From the NCBI RefSeq assembly GCF_000499845.2, contig NC_023754.2, positions 18,664,111-18,728,110 of the forward strand: DNA of 64,000 bases, written 5' to 3'. Under the pieces are notes generated by a model that ran no database searches, was not told the origin of the DNA, and was given only the letters and a program-made list of their open reading frames with translations. Position numbers and translations under genes: made by a program. Positions 13,722 to 26,154 of this stretch are shown piece after piece (the stretch's first letter is position 1; every line of letters begins with the position of its first letter). Source of the stretch: Phaseolus vulgaris (Eukaryota; Streptophyta; Magnoliopsida; Fabales; Fabaceae).

Positions 13722-14429
13722 TCGGATTTGATGCATTAATTGTTTCAGGGAATCTCTGTGCTTTTCTATAATTGATTCTGTATCTGCTCTCTTTCTTTTT
13801 GCATTTTTTTGGTATTCTAACACATGAAATAAGATTTTAATGATATCGATGTAACTTATGTTTGATTTTAGGAATATTTTAATTTTATTATAAAAATTAC
13901 ATAATTTCAAAATAAAAAAATAAAGATCAGCCAAACTTATCATAATAATCATCTTAAAAAACTATCTAGAAACCATCTATTCCACACAAGTTAACTAATG
14001 AAGTTCTCTATAACAAGAATTGTAAATTGTAATTGAACATAATTATACTGCTCATTAACTCCTAATTTTTATGTCATAAAGAATTTGATCATACCTGCAT
14101 GCACTCATATTCTTCATGTTCATGTATCTTCCTCTCTTTTCTCTTTTTAGTCAGGTTAAGTAAAACAGTAAAAAACACATAACAACAAAATTTGGTGCTT
14201 TATATATCTGTACAACTCATCAATGGCGTTTAATTCAGTTTCTGGGTATGATTTTTACAATTTTTACAAGGAAGTTATGTACTTTAAGAAAATAAAAATG
14301 AAAATTAATTTTGTGTTTTATCTATAGAACTCACGAGCCTCCTCTTTCATCTGCAATTGACTGTCTTATTCTCTGTTTTGTTTTTGTTCATAAAACATAT
14401 AGGCTTAGGTTTGTAACGAAATGGAATGT
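12451..14429. other. AT-rich intergenic DNA with AC/AT microsatellite
   Basis: No convincing gene. A compound microsatellite, (AC)n followed by (AT)n, lies at about 13674-13716. An open frame of 81 codons at 13275-13520 shows no recognisable motif, start context or splice partner and is not called a gene. Confidence 0.5.
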
Positions 14430-14870
14430 AAGATTTTATTATGATACGTATTGACACGATTGAACGACTCATTAAGTCGGTCAGAAACTCAAACCATCTG
14501 ACCACTCGACCTCAATAAGAAGGTCACGCGATGACACGTGGTCGACCGATCCATGACGACGAGTCATGAGTTGACCAAATCAGTAGAGTTAATCCATAGT
14601 TAAGAGTTGTTTAGCGCAATCCTAAATAAGAATCAACCTCCTAATTCGGTCCACCAACAAAGGCTCATTAAGATAATATAAAATAACACAAATTTCTAGA
14701 ATCAGGTACGTCATTATCTACAGTATGCTGACAACTGAGTGTTGATACCCTAACTGATTTGATTGTCGGAATGACTTCTGCAAGTAATATCTCAGTCTGT
14801 GAGACCAGACGACCGAGAGGAGAAAGGCGAAACAGGAAGTTGAGAGTGTTAACGACAGACCAAAGGAATA
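14430..14870 (-). repeat. Dispersed repeat, copy 1 (inverted relative to 51905-52310)
   Basis: Read on the minus strand, this stretch aligns with 51905-52310 on the plus strand over about 400 bp. Shared blocks include CTCCTCTCGGTCGTC, ACTGTA-ATAATGACGTACCT, TTAGGAAGTTGATTC-type sequence and CTAAACAAC. Divergence is moderate, with small indels. Its GC content is higher than its surroundings. No long open frame, so it is probably part of a non-coding transposon or LTR region; the class is unknown. Confidence 0.7.
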
Positions 14871-17064
14871 AGTAAAACAATCGTTCTTTAAGTCCCAATA
14901 TCCGTTCGAGAACAATTATCTAATAGTTTTAAATTGAAATAAAAAATAATTTAAATACACTTTTTTTTTCTCCTTTAATTACTGTAGAAACTTTTTAAGA
15001 ACAGAAGATAGAGTTCTGAGTTTGGAAAGAAGCAATACCTGGAATGCATTCGAGGTTGGAACAACTTTAAAAGTTAGAATACAATCTTTACATTATAATG
15101 TAAAAAAAAGTCATGTGAATAAAAAATTGATGAGGATACTGAAGATCTTGGAAAATTGATTAATATGAATAATAATGTAATCCGAAGTCCAACACGTATC
15201 AGAATTACGGGAAATGGTACTATGGTACAAATCCAAAATTTGTCGTCTACCCAAACTCACTCGTTATCATTTCAACCTCTTCTTTTATGTCGATTTTGTC
15301 GTATGCATCTAAATAAAAAACGAATTAAAATCTGGTTACCACGTTCAACAGTTCTCTTCTATTTTGTTAATTACATGTCCCTAACTATTTTTTCACTTTA
15401 ATTATATTTTAAATTTATGTTTGGACCCTTAGAAAAAATAGTGATTGAATGCATTCTCTTTGGTTGTTTTGTTTGAAACACTGCCAGCTAGAATTGTATA
15501 AATATGGGTGAAGATGAAGACCAATCATCTGAATCTCGAGATCAAAGCTTCTTGGGATGTTAACTACACAACCAAAACAACATGCACTTGACTCAGTTGA
15601 CTCATATCAGAACGACCCTCGAGGTGATGATGCTGTGCATTGGCCAATCGTAAACACCAAATTAAGATTATGATATATTTTTTACACTTCTCATATTGTT
15701 CACTGTGCATTGAGATTTTCTGTTTTAAATCTTTTTTTTATAAAAGAGACTTAAAATTTAAACATCTAATCACAAGCTTATGAGTTTGTTTGATTGGGAA
15801 AAGGAGAGAAAAAAGATGAAATTAGTATGCATAATGAGATAGAAACTAAAGAGTGTATTGGAAACAAAAAAAAAATGAAAAAACAAGACATAGGATTCCT
15901 ACTTGTTTTATTTTTCTGCTGTAACATATAAATAGAAACGAGGGTAAAAATTAACAATTTGTGATTGTTCATTTTTGTTAGAAATTGTTATACCAGTTTA
16001 AAAACATAATTGTTTATGCTTATTTTTATAATGGGTTATGTTTTTTTATTGTCTTGCTATCCATTTAAATTTTCTATATCTTGAATAATTTTTTTATTTA
16101 TATATTTTTATGATGTGATAAGCATACACTATCTCCGATTCAATTACAAGCAAAACTTCACACTAATTAAGAACAATGGTTAAGTTTATTTAATATTCTT
16201 GTTTTTTTATAGAATAAAGAGATATTTTTTAAACATTACCGTCAAGTTGTATTTAATAAAATAATGCTTAAATGTAAAAATAATGACATTTTTATAAAAA
16301 GCAACATCAAATGAAGTTTTTAAAAAAATATTTAAATATTTTGTTCTTATAAATATATTTAAGTTTAGAAGGGACCATATCTCGGTAGCGTTAATTAAGG
16401 AGGATGTTATTAGAATAAGAAAAAAGTGATTATCACCCATCATTAGCACATGAATGCTAGTTACTTAAATCACACTTATTTAGACTATGAGAAAGATAAA
16501 AACAGTAGGTGTGGGTGATTAATTAATAGGGTTTCCACCTTGGCTTTAGTGTAGAGACAGACTAAGTTCACGTTGTTCAATAATTGATTATAATTAGCAC
16601 AGCCTCAAATTAATTAAGCTTCTCTTTTTTCTGATAGATTTAATAGCAGTGCACTAGGAATCTTGTAAATGGCATGCCTCGTGCATTCCCTTAACCACCA
16701 CAATAGTTTATGATCAGAAGAAACGTTTGATTGAGGTTTTCTGCTACTGTTGTGGTCGGTGCCTGAAACCTCAGTTCCACGAAGCTTCATCCTCTCTGTG
16801 CATCAGTTTATAGCCAGCACACCAACACCACTACCTTCCAAAATTTGCAGTTACACTTACCATCACACGATAAAGATTAAGGAAAAAAGACACAACAAAA
16901 GGGAAAATGTATCGGTTATAGTGTAAGTTCAAGGTGACGTGCATGCATTCAGCTATCGTAGTTTTTACTTTTCTTTTTCTTTATTTTATGATGTAAATAA
17001 TCTTTTTAAAAAAACGTTTTCTTAACCCTCTTCACCATGACATACATTTGACGCCGCTGTCAAC
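14871..17064. other. Intergenic DNA, no gene recognised
   Basis: AT-rich sequence with only short chance reading frames. Nothing supports a gene, RNA or complete transposon here. Confidence 0.5.
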
Positions 17065-17425
17065 GTGGTAAAAAATATAACGTGGCAAGAGCAATTTTGT
17101 AACAATAATGATTTCAGAAGTACGTGGGAGACGGTTTCTCTGAACTCTTGTTCACCATTACCAAGGACTCCGGTGTCGCTCTTCTCCATATCTTGGCTCT
17201 GTCGCCTCCTCGACGAGTTCCTCTACTGCGAGGCCGAGTTGAAAGTTGTTGTTCTTATGGATTGCAACTCTCATATCGTCAAGCGAGATCGTCATTGTCG
17301 CGCTCGACGTGACAGCACACCGGGAACAACTTCGCCACTAACAACAAGGACCGCGTGCGGTCGCTGTCGTGGACGATGGCGCAGAACTAATCGGCGTCAA
17401 AACAGATTCACACGACTCTCAGAAC
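17065..17425 (+). pseudogene. DUF793 (ROH1/BPS1-like) gene fragment, broken
   Basis: Two short blocks in different frames match the plant DUF793 family (ROH1/BYPASS1-like). The first, near 17190-17275, reads SWLCRLLDEFLYCEAELK, like the family's WLRKLLD-FLCCEAEFK segment. The second, near 17340-17405, reads VRSLSWTMAQN, then a TAA stop where the family has Trp, then SASKQ (family: RSLSWSVSRSWSASKQ). The blocks are much closer together than in a real gene, and the frame shifts between them. The fragment is GC-rich compared with the surrounding DNA and lies next to the stem-loops at 17464-17575, so it may have been captured by a transposon. Family match is from memory. Confidence 0.6.
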
Positions 17426-17463
17426 ACTGTCATTTGATAATTCGATTGTCGAAAGATTCTTTG

Positions 17464-17575
17464 TCGCGGGAATCATATATTACATCGGTTAAATGACTTA
17501 ACCGGTGTAATATGTGTTATTATAAATAAAAAATATATATTACATCGATTATTACTAAGAATCGATGTAATATAG
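17464..17575. repeat. Two adjacent stem-loops, transposon terminal type
   Basis: First hairpin: TTACATCGGTTAA, short loop, TTAACCGGTGTAA. Second hairpin: TATATTACATCGATT, loop ATTACTAAG, AATCGATGTAATATA (15-bp perfect stem). The arms of the two hairpins are variants of each other. Repeated ACATCGRTT palindromes of this kind are typical subterminal repeats of plant CACTA-like elements, so this may mark one end of an element that includes the DUF793 fragment. Confidence 0.6.
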
Positions 17576-17599
17576 CTTGCGCTACTCATTCGCACACAA

Positions 17600-18625
17600 T
17601 CTAACTCTGCTATGTCATTTGTCACATCTGCGACATTACTATCAAATGTGAATATATGATGAGTCATCTTTTTAAAGACTATTTATCAAAGAGAATTGAA
17701 AACAGGTAGTAGTTAGAATATATTATTATATTATGATGTAACTATACCTGGAATAGTATATGATGAATGAAAAAACACGTATTCTGATAAAGGGAAAACA
17801 GAGGGCGATCGAGGGTGAGATCTGATCACCGAAATATGTAGACTTGACGGGTGGTCTAATTTCGACACGCTTTCAGCCAAAATTTTGTGATCCATTAATT
17901 GCTTGATTTTTGGTTCAAATTATTCGTAATAGACAAAAACCATTGAAGCATATATGAATGGACCTTACTAGTTTGATCAATGATGAGTTGTAGCCATCAT
18001 TACCAATTTTCTTTCATGAAAAAAGGACGTGCAAATATCTGTCATGAAAGCAAATTTATTTGAAGTGACACAAATATCACATCAAGTGTAGCCCCATGCC
18101 CTTCAATTATATATATCATACAGGAAAGGTGGCTACCATGGTAAGTAGGATCACCTAATTAATGCTAACTTGGTCCACATTTTAACTTTAAATAAAAATA
18201 AAAATAATAATAATAATCATCTATGAACATAGCTAGATCATGCATTAATTAATCATTAGGTTGAATCATAATTCATTGCCCAGCCTGGATCATAGAAATA
18301 TGCCTTCGACCTACACCTTATTGCTTAGGTTAGTTACACACTATCAAAATTATCACTTAACTATGATTTAAGGCTAAAATAATTATAATAATTCTTCTGA
18401 AAAATAATTCTAAGCCAATATAAAATATAATTTTTATACAAATGTGAGAAGGTTGTGATGTTATAGATTCTGTTTTAAAAGCATAATGTAGCTGTTATTT
18501 GTCTTAAGAGGTATTTGAGATTTTTATTTTTTTTTATAGAAGTTGAAATGTCTTTTAAATATATTTATTTTATTATTTGTTGAAAAAAAAAGGCTAACAT
18601 AATAAAAAGGTTGATTTTTTTTTAT
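17600..18625. other. Intergenic DNA, no gene recognised
   Basis: AT-rich. No open frame of note and no clear repeat structure. Confidence 0.5.
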
Positions 18626-18966
18626 TAAAAATCGATTTTAGAGACAAAAAATAATTAGTTGCTATAATAATTAAATTAGAAATAATTTTAGAAATTAAAA
18701 AAAGTTGTTTCTAGATTAGTTTTTATTATTGTTAAATAGTTTCTAAATTGGTATGTAATTAGCAACCAATGTTTTAAATACTAATTATTTAGTTTCTAAA
18801 TTTGATAGCAAAAACCTTGATTGCTAATTAGATATTAATTTATAAACCATTTAACAATAATAGAAATTAATTTAGAAACCAAAAATTTTTTAGTCTCTAA
18901 AATTATTTATAATTTAGTTACTATAGCAACTAATTATTTTTTGTCACTAAAATTTAATTTTTATTT
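18626..18966. mobile_element. Foldback MITE
   Basis: A long imperfect palindrome centred near 18795. The left arm contains GACAAAAAATAATTAGTTGC and the right arm its complement, GCAACTAATTATTTTTTGTC. Inner segments (GTTTCTAAATT against AATTTAGAAAC; ATTGTTAAAT against ATTTAACAAT) also pair. No coding capacity. The core resembles the much smaller element at 49949-50030. Confidence 0.7.
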
Positions 18967-20980
18967 CATGATTTTCTCTTAACTTTTTTTTTTTATGTAT
19001 CCAAAATGATTTTGTAAAACTTTTGTATTTGGGTTAAAACTCCATGTATTCTATTTCTTTAATAATTTTTTTGATGATAAAAGATATATTGATGATTATT
19101 TTTGTTTGTGATGAATGCTGGAAATTGCATACAAATTTGAAGTAATGATATATTCTTTCTAGCTAGTATTTAGTGTAACGCAATCTTACTCACAAATTTA
19201 GATGAGAAAACAACATTGTTTTTTTTTTTATCAATAAAAAATTAAACAAAATAAAAGAACATTGGTATAGAAATGCAAATTTTGATAATTTATGTAGGCT
19301 TTTAGTTTTTGAGAAGACACCGCCGTACGTATATGAAGATACGTACTTTTCCAATGCAATACGTACAATAAGTGTTTATATTTTTTTAAAAATACTTTGA
19401 AGTCTGAACTTTATGACCCTGAGATTCTGTTGGTAAACATGGTTACCCTTGAACGCGGATTTCATATAGATTTAATAGGAAAGGATTAAGGACCTTAATT
19501 AGCCCTTTAATTTTGGTTTAATTCCATACTTTATTTTTTGTCTCTTCTGAACTAGTTTCTTGTCAGATGCCAATATTTATCTATTTCTTCATTACCTTTT
19601 GTGCAGTTGATCACACTACTTCCCATGGCACCTTATGGATCTAAATTAATAATATTGTTTTGATCAACCAATGTCTCAGTTTATGGGAAATGATATTTTG
19701 TTTTTTCTGTTTATTTAATACTTCTGTATAGTTACAAGAAATAATAATACCTTAGTACGTAGAAGTAAACTTTAATTATCTTCAAACATTTTACCATTAC
19801 TAAATCCATGTACATTTAATGGCTTACCAAATATGTACATTTATTGTTCTAAACCATTATTTTATTTTCCTCTCACTAAATATTGATAGGAAGAAAAAGA
19901 GAAACAAAATAAAAAAGTACTATTGTTAATCTCAAATCTTCACTCTTTTTTTTTTATTAACAAGAATAAATAAATATGATGTAACACCTATTCATATATT
20001 ACACTTATTTTATATTCTATTTCCTACCTGGAGAATAAACTACCTTTTTTATCAGAAAAAATAATAAAATTAAAAAAAATATTTTAGGATGTGCCAATCT
20101 TTTACAAGCATAACTAACAAGAAGTTACTTTTACAAAAAATAATCTACTTAATGATTAGGTTTTTCAGTCTTTCACTTTTCTTTTACAACTTATAACTAA
20201 TTTTAATTTATTTACCATTTTAAATTCACTTTATTTCAACTTAGACCAATAAATTTTTCTGTAAAATTCTTATGAACATTTCAAAGAACTTTACAAAATT
20301 TTACAGAGAAATGTTTATTCTTTTGTAGGAATTTTTTCAAAAACAAAATCATATAAAGAAATATCTCGAAATATGGAAATATTTTAATAATATTAATTAA
20401 TGGAAACCTTCATCGTCAGTTTTACTTTATATTTCATATAATAATAGAGACCAGAGAACCTTTTCTTTCTTATTCTGGCCTTCATTTTTTTTAATTATTC
20501 ATGAATGTTATTTTCTTTTTATAAAATACTTCAATTAATGAACCTTTTCTTCTCCATGCAAAAATATATTTGACTGCATATAAGTATACCAACCCAGTCA
20601 AAATAAAGCAGCATGCACATTAATCACATGGGCTTAATTTTCCTTAAGAAACAAAGAAAAAAATGAAAAGGTGAAAGTAAGAAACTAAGAATTTAATCAT
20701 TAATAAAGATCCTTAACAAAACTTGGCAAAGTTTACTACATATATAGTTCTTAAAGCAACACATGGCAGCAAGCCACAACTTACACACACAAGTTAAATT
20801 ACATATAGAAGGAAGCCAACCCCACCATGTGAGAGATATTCAAACCCCAAAAATTTGAAGTCACAGAAAGGGTAGCTTGGTCAATTTGAATCCACCAAGT
20901 TCCATAATTATCAACTACAACATCATCATCACCCACCATCATTATCAAATTCTCCTTTTGCATTGCAAGTACAGTAGTTG
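18967..20980. other. Intergenic DNA upstream of the DUF4228 gene
   Basis: AT-rich sequence with poly-A/T runs. 20500-20980 is the probable distal promoter of the gene starting at 21164. No separate gene seen. Confidence 0.5.
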
Positions 20981-20990
20981 CTATATATAC
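20981..20990 (+). promoter_or_regulatory. TATA box of DUF4228 gene
   Basis: CTATATATAC lies about 180 bp before the ATG at 21164, in a less AT-rich, CT-rich context typical of plant core promoters. This implies transcription start near 21010-21020 and a 5' leader of about 150 bases. Confidence 0.55.
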
Positions 20991-21163
20991 ACACCTCTTA
21001 CTCCACCTCCTTCCCTTCTTCAAACAATTCTCCAACATTCAAAGCTACACATAGTTTTAGCCAAAGGCTTGAAAGGTATAGTACCTTTTTTTTTCTGATC
21101 AGGATTCAAACTTGAAACCCTACATCAGTTATTTATTATTCAGATATATAAAGTAGAGCAACA

Positions 21164-21649
21164 ATGGGAAATAGCTTAAGGTGCTGTTTGGCTTGTGTTC
21201 TTCCATGTGGGGCACTGGACTTGATTCGGATAGTGCATTTGAACGGCTATGTGGAAGAGATTACACGTTCAATCACAGCTGGAGAGGTTCTCAAAGCAAA
21301 CCCTAACCATGTTCTCAGCAAACCTAGCTCTGAAGGAGTTGTTCGCCGGATTTTGATCCTCTCGCCGGAGACCGAGCTCAAAAGGGGCAGCATCTACTTC
21401 TTGATCCCGGAAACCTCGCTGCCGGAGAAGAAAAGACACGCCGGAAAAGGGAGCATTGGTGGTGACGGTGATATGAAAAAGAAAGCATCAATAAAGAAGA
21501 ACAACAAGGGTGATAGTGACGAGTTTTCATCACGATCACTCAAAGTCTCTCACAAAGTTTCTAAAGAGAAAAAATCATCGTGCCGTGATCGCCGAAAAGG
21601 TCGCATCGGAATATGGAAACCTCATCTGGAGAGTATATCAGAAGACTAG
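21164..21649 (+). CDS. DUF4228 (PADRE) domain protein
   Basis: Single-exon gene for 161 residues in the plant DUF4228/PADRE family, members of which are often induced by pathogens and abiotic stress; biochemical role unknown. The start MGNSLRCC has Gly2 with Ser4 and Cys7/Cys8, a good context for N-myristoylation plus palmitoylation, so membrane attachment is likely. The conserved core covers about residues 18-80 (IRIVHLNGYVEEI, then ITAGEVLKANPNHVL, ending RGSIYFLIP). The tail (90-161) is Lys/Ser-rich, basic and probably disordered. Length is normal for the family. TAG stop at 21647. No neighbouring gene shares its orientation closely. Confidence 0.9.
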   Translation: MGNSLRCCLACVLPCGALDLIRIVHLNGYVEEITRSITAGEVLKANPNHVLSKPSSEGVVRRILILSPETELKRGSIYFLIPETSLPEKKRHAGKGSIGGDGDMKKKASIKKNNKGDSDEFSSRSLKVSHKVSKEKKSSCRDRRKGRIGIWKPHLESISED

Positions 21650-22003
21650 TGGGTTTTGTGTTATCCGCCGGTTGCCGGAATCCGACATGGCCGGAAAAAG
21701 AAGAGAAAAAAAAAAAGAAAAAAAAATGTTCAATTATTAAAATATATAGGAACAGAAACTTTTTCTCCTTGTTTTATAAATGTACGTGGGGATTTGATTT
21801 TGTGGATAAAATTTTTACCTTGCTTTAAAATTGTTTTGCGGAGTTGAGTTTGATCAAACCTTTTAAATTTGTTTGCTTTCCAACAATAAGGTAAAAAGGA
21901 TGGAGAAAAGAAGTTACCAAGAGTGAAGATTTCAAGATTGTACCAAACAATTTCCAACCTCAAGTTCATGCAAATATCGTTCTTTATTTATTTATGTTTG
22001 TTG

Positions 22004-22046
<43 letters not shown>

Positions 22047-23293
22047 GAGTGAAGGGAAAATGTGTGTTTAACTTTAATTTGTACCCCACAATTGGAAACC
22101 CGGCTAAGCTTATCTATTTGTCTTAAATGGATTGCGGAAATCAAACTTTTAATTTGTAAGAAAACTAATTGTGGCATCCAACTAATGATCTAAAATAGTT
22201 TTGAATTTCCCATTTTTCAACGATTAAACCAAGTCTTATTTTTGATAATTAAGAGGAGCATGCACGTTAGCCACTTATATGTCTACTAAAGGAATCTATC
22301 CACACACACATATATAAAAGAAACTAAAGAAGAGGGTCTTAAGTTGACATTATTGTCATTTTAATTATATATTACCAACATTGTTTTTTGGCTTATAGTG
22401 TTCGTATTAATATTCCAACTTAATTAAGGCTATGAGCTGTAACTATATATATTATTTGAACCATCTAAGTAGCAATAATTAGAAAATATGCTAGTGTTTT
22501 TTGCTCTTGTCTAGAAGTCAAGGTAACATGAACATAAGAAAAAACCAAAATTAGCTATCTTTTCAGGCAATGGGGAGGGAATTTGGGATAACAGCCTTAT
22601 TAAATTCTTAGCAAAAGTCTTCCTCAACCTTACTTAAAAAATCATTTTTACTAGTTGATGATGATTTATTTTTCTTTTTTATAACACTTTATGGGTTAAT
22701 CTTGCAATTTGAGGGGAGTGAGAGGATATATTCATTTATAAATGAAATTAAAAAGAAAGAAGAAGAAGAAGGAAACATTATGCATGAGGTGGGGGCATGG
22801 TGGGTGCTTGAGGAATTAATATGACCACATATATAACATATAATCCATGATTTGAAAACTAAAGTAAACGTGGGTAGCTTATTTTGTTGTCTTGCAAGAC
22901 ATATAGTTCTCAAATAGCGACATCTTCACGCTACATTCATAAAGAAACAAAAGCAAACAAGCTGGCATATACATCTTCCTTAACTTAATATTTTTCCTAT
23001 TAATTACTCACTTCTTCACATGGATTCTCCTCTCCTCTCTCCCATGCTAACAATACTATATAGTAACTAGACAATTCTTTGCACATCCCTTTGTCAGTAC
23101 AACTCATGCATATATATTTTACTAATATCTTTGGACCATATGCCTACTACGGTTTCACTCCACCTTTTATTCTATGGGTAGATCTATCCACATATGTTTT
23201 TGTGAATTGAAACCGAAATTAACTGATTGTTTCTTGCTAGTTTACTTTTTTCCAAATCAAATAGTTTAATTTAATTTCTAAACCACTAAAGTA
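21650..23293. other. Intergenic DNA with AT microsatellite
   Basis: 21650 to about 21850 is probably the 3' untranslated region of the DUF4228 gene. An (AT)n tract of about 36 bases lies at 22006-22041. The rest is AT-rich with no gene recognised. Confidence 0.5.
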
Positions 23294-23505
23294 TATATGT
23301 GATTGATTTTTTAGTGGGATGTCGGAGGAAGTTTCTGTCATGTTTTGTCAGGTTATGTTAGGAGCTGCTTTGTTTTTAGATGGTTCAAAGGTGTTATGCA
23401 GTTAGGCTGTTCATACCTTTTTGTATAAGAGTTGAATCACCCATGAAGTGATTCTTGTATATATATATTCTTGATTGTTGATAAAAAAAATATATGTGAT
23501 TGATT
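23294..23505 (+). mobile_element. 5'-truncated LINE stub with 15-bp target duplication
   Basis: The 15-mer TATATGTGATTGATT occurs at 23294-23308 and again at 23491-23505. Between them lies about 182 bp ending TTGTTGATAAAAAAAA, a short poly(A) tail right before the second copy. Truncated 5' end, poly(A) and a 15-bp direct repeat are the hallmarks of target-primed insertion of an L1-type LINE. Confidence 0.75.
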
Positions 23506-24380
23506 CAGTACAAGAAGACATTGAGTCAGATATAAAAGTTTAGTTTCGGTTATATCCAAGACATTACTAGAGTGAGTTAAAGTGTTTGCAACTCGACTCA
23601 AACATCACATGAAGCATAGTGTTTGTCATGGAGATGCAACACAAGCACAAAGGGAGTCAAACAACTCCATGTTGGTTAAACCAACACAAAAGAAAGCAAA
23701 ATATAAAGAATTTTGTTAGGATTGGACCGACTCTACACTAGAGTTGGGTATAACTAGGGTTGGGTTGTCTCTAGCTGGGATTGAAGTATGTTAGGGCATG
23801 ACTGACACTAAATTTATTAGGTGCATACTAGAGCTTGGCCGATTCTAGGTTAAAATGTTGCATGTGAGGGTCATAATGACACAATTGTGAGTGCATGTGT
23901 TAGAGTCAAGTTGATGCTAGTTATTAGGTGGGTGCTAGGACCTGGTCGACTTTGCTTAAGTGAATTTAGAGGCACCTATCCCCATTTCTCTGCGCCATTT
24001 ATCTCGAGTTCTTTCTCTTTAAAATTCCTAGCTTTCTCCTTCTTCATTGTGCCCTCAAATCTTCTCAAATTCGTAGTTTTTTCTTCCTCTCTTTGGCTCA
24101 TGGGTCGATAAACTTAATCCTTGTTGGATTTGTGGCTATATTTGTTGTTCACTTAGTTGATTGTTGCCTCCATTTATGGTTGTCCCATTTATTGCTGTAT
24201 GCGAGAGCTCTTGAAATCTTTGAAGCTTGGTCGAGGGTGGAGGTAGTGAGGAATATTTTGTTGTCATTTTTTGCAATGTTGTGTGTGTTGTCTTTGATGG
24301 GTTTCTGGTTTATTGAGAAGAGAAGGTACAAATTTTATATAAGGTTTAATATTATATAGGAAGTTTCAAAATTTTATGAG
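23506..24380. other. Unassigned repeat-like sequence
   Basis: Contains several loosely repeated phrases about TTGG/GACTCTA/CTAGAG (23700-23960), then a T-rich stretch with chance open frames (23887-24359) lacking any recognisable domain. Possibly the body of the element whose end is at 24400-24714. Confidence 0.3.
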
Positions 24381-24399
24381 CAAGAGAGGATAGCAATGC

Positions 24400-24714
24400 G
24401 TGAGACTTGATTTGTATGTATAAGCACTTGTGCAAAAAGGTCAAAAGAGGACGACTATATATTTTCACTTTAAAACGACGACTTTCTAGCCGCATTTGAT
24501 GTACACGTAGTCTTATTTCAAACAGATAAGAAGGCAGCAATTTAGCCACATTCTTATATGCTTCATAATGATTTATAAAAGGGATGTGTAATGCATTTAA
24601 GAATGTGGCTATTTACCATAGCCGCCCTTATAAATCTTTGCGTTGCATATAAGAATGCGGCTATAGTAAATAACCGCCGTTGTATCCGTTGTATATGATT
24701 ATTTTTTGTAGTAC
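24400..24714. mobile_element. CACTA-type transposon end
   Basis: Ends in ATTATTTTTTGTAGT (24700-24714), the usual right terminus of plant CACTA elements apart from the last base. Upstream are repeated and inverted units such as AAGAATGTGGCTATTTACC and AAGAATGCGGCTATAGTAAA, as expected of subterminal repeats. The other terminus was not located. Confidence 0.55.
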
Positions 24715-25165
24715 ATTCTGTTTAATGTTAATTCCCATATAAGAAAACGAGAGGAATTTTTTCATAATAAAAAAGTTTATTTACAAATGATGGCATACTT
24801 GTCGATACTTATAGTTATTCCTATTGAGCCCTTAATTTATACAATAAGAGCTCTTTTTGGTTTGTTATGATTTGGGTCATCCATTTTGTTATAGATGCAT
24901 CTAGTCTTCCAATTCAAACAATAAGAAAAACAACATAATTACACAAATAATAAACTTCATAAGTAATATATATTTAAGAAAACCTATTTGCTTCGTGTCA
25001 TCAAATTATTTAACCAAAAATTCTATAAACCAATAACTTAAAATAAATTCTTGATTTTTTTAAAAAACTTAACCTAATTCTTTCCTTTTGAAAAAAAACA
25101 TAAAAAAGACAATCAAAACTAAAGTTGTGCATAGTGACACAACTTCTGTGCAAAATAATCACTAC

Positions 25166-25908
25166 TGCTTTGTTTGGATTAGGGAGTGGAAATGAATGAG
25201 TAGATTTTAGATGATTTGAAGGGAAAGTGTAAGTGTTTGGATTAAGGTAAATATACTGGAAAGTGTAGGGAAAGTTTATGAAAGTTTGTGAATGATGTGA
25301 TGGGTGTGGTTAAAATTATATTATTTTTAATTGATAAAAATGTATGTTTACAAATTTATCCTTATATTTAAAAATTATTAAAAAAATAATTTGATTTATT
25401 TATTTATAAATTATAATTATTTTTAATTAAAATATTATTTAAATATTTATAATTATAAATATTTGATAAAAACTTATTTTTATATTAAATAACATTATTA
25501 TTTTTATCTCTTACTCTTTTAATTAATATAATTATTATATAAATTATTTCTTATTATTAAAAATTATTTGTTTTTATTACTATTTATATTTATAATTTAT
25601 TATATCTATAATATGATTAATTATGTTATTTATAATAATTACTTTTTTTATAATATTAATTATATTTAAATTTTAATTCTGTTTTAAATAAAAATAATAA
25701 TAATTTGAGTTTAAAATAAATGGGTAAAAATGTAAATTAATTAAATATATATATACATATACACTTTCTTCACACTTCTGCAAAGAAAGTTTTCAGTGCC
25801 AAAAGCATCTCGATTTCGGTGTTTTTCTTAATTTTTTGCTTTGGTTTCCCAACTTTCCTTGGTGTATAGCGAGTATGTGCTTTTCCACTCCTAGATACAA
25901 ACGGACCC
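25166..25908. mobile_element. Nested TIR element (hAT- or Harbinger-like)
   Basis: Left end TTTGTTTGGATTAGGGAGTGG pairs with the reverse complement of the right end, CCGTTTGTATCTAGGAGTGG. The interior (25310-25760) is extremely AT-rich, without coding capacity. The superfamily is uncertain: only CTA or CTAC can be read as a target duplication. Confidence 0.6.
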
Positions 25909-26154
25909 TACAAGAAATAGTGATTGTAGAGTCTCCAAAAAAGCGACACAAAGAGAAAAATAGAGAAGTTACATGGGGATAATGTGGGTTTAGCGTCCCA
26001 ATAGAAATGAAAGTTAATCTTTTGGTTGCTATGCATTAGAGACGACCTCCAATGGGACACAAATTTACAAGGTAGCATTGGCTATAAAAAAAATATATTA
26101 TTTAACTATAACGTAGGTTTGAGGGACACTAAAATAGATATAAAATTAATAACT

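Noticed and set aside
23887..24359. Two overlapping frames suggesting a small membrane protein
   Set aside because: T-rich sequence gives hydrophobic residues by chance; the region is flanked by transposon ends and has no recognisable domain.
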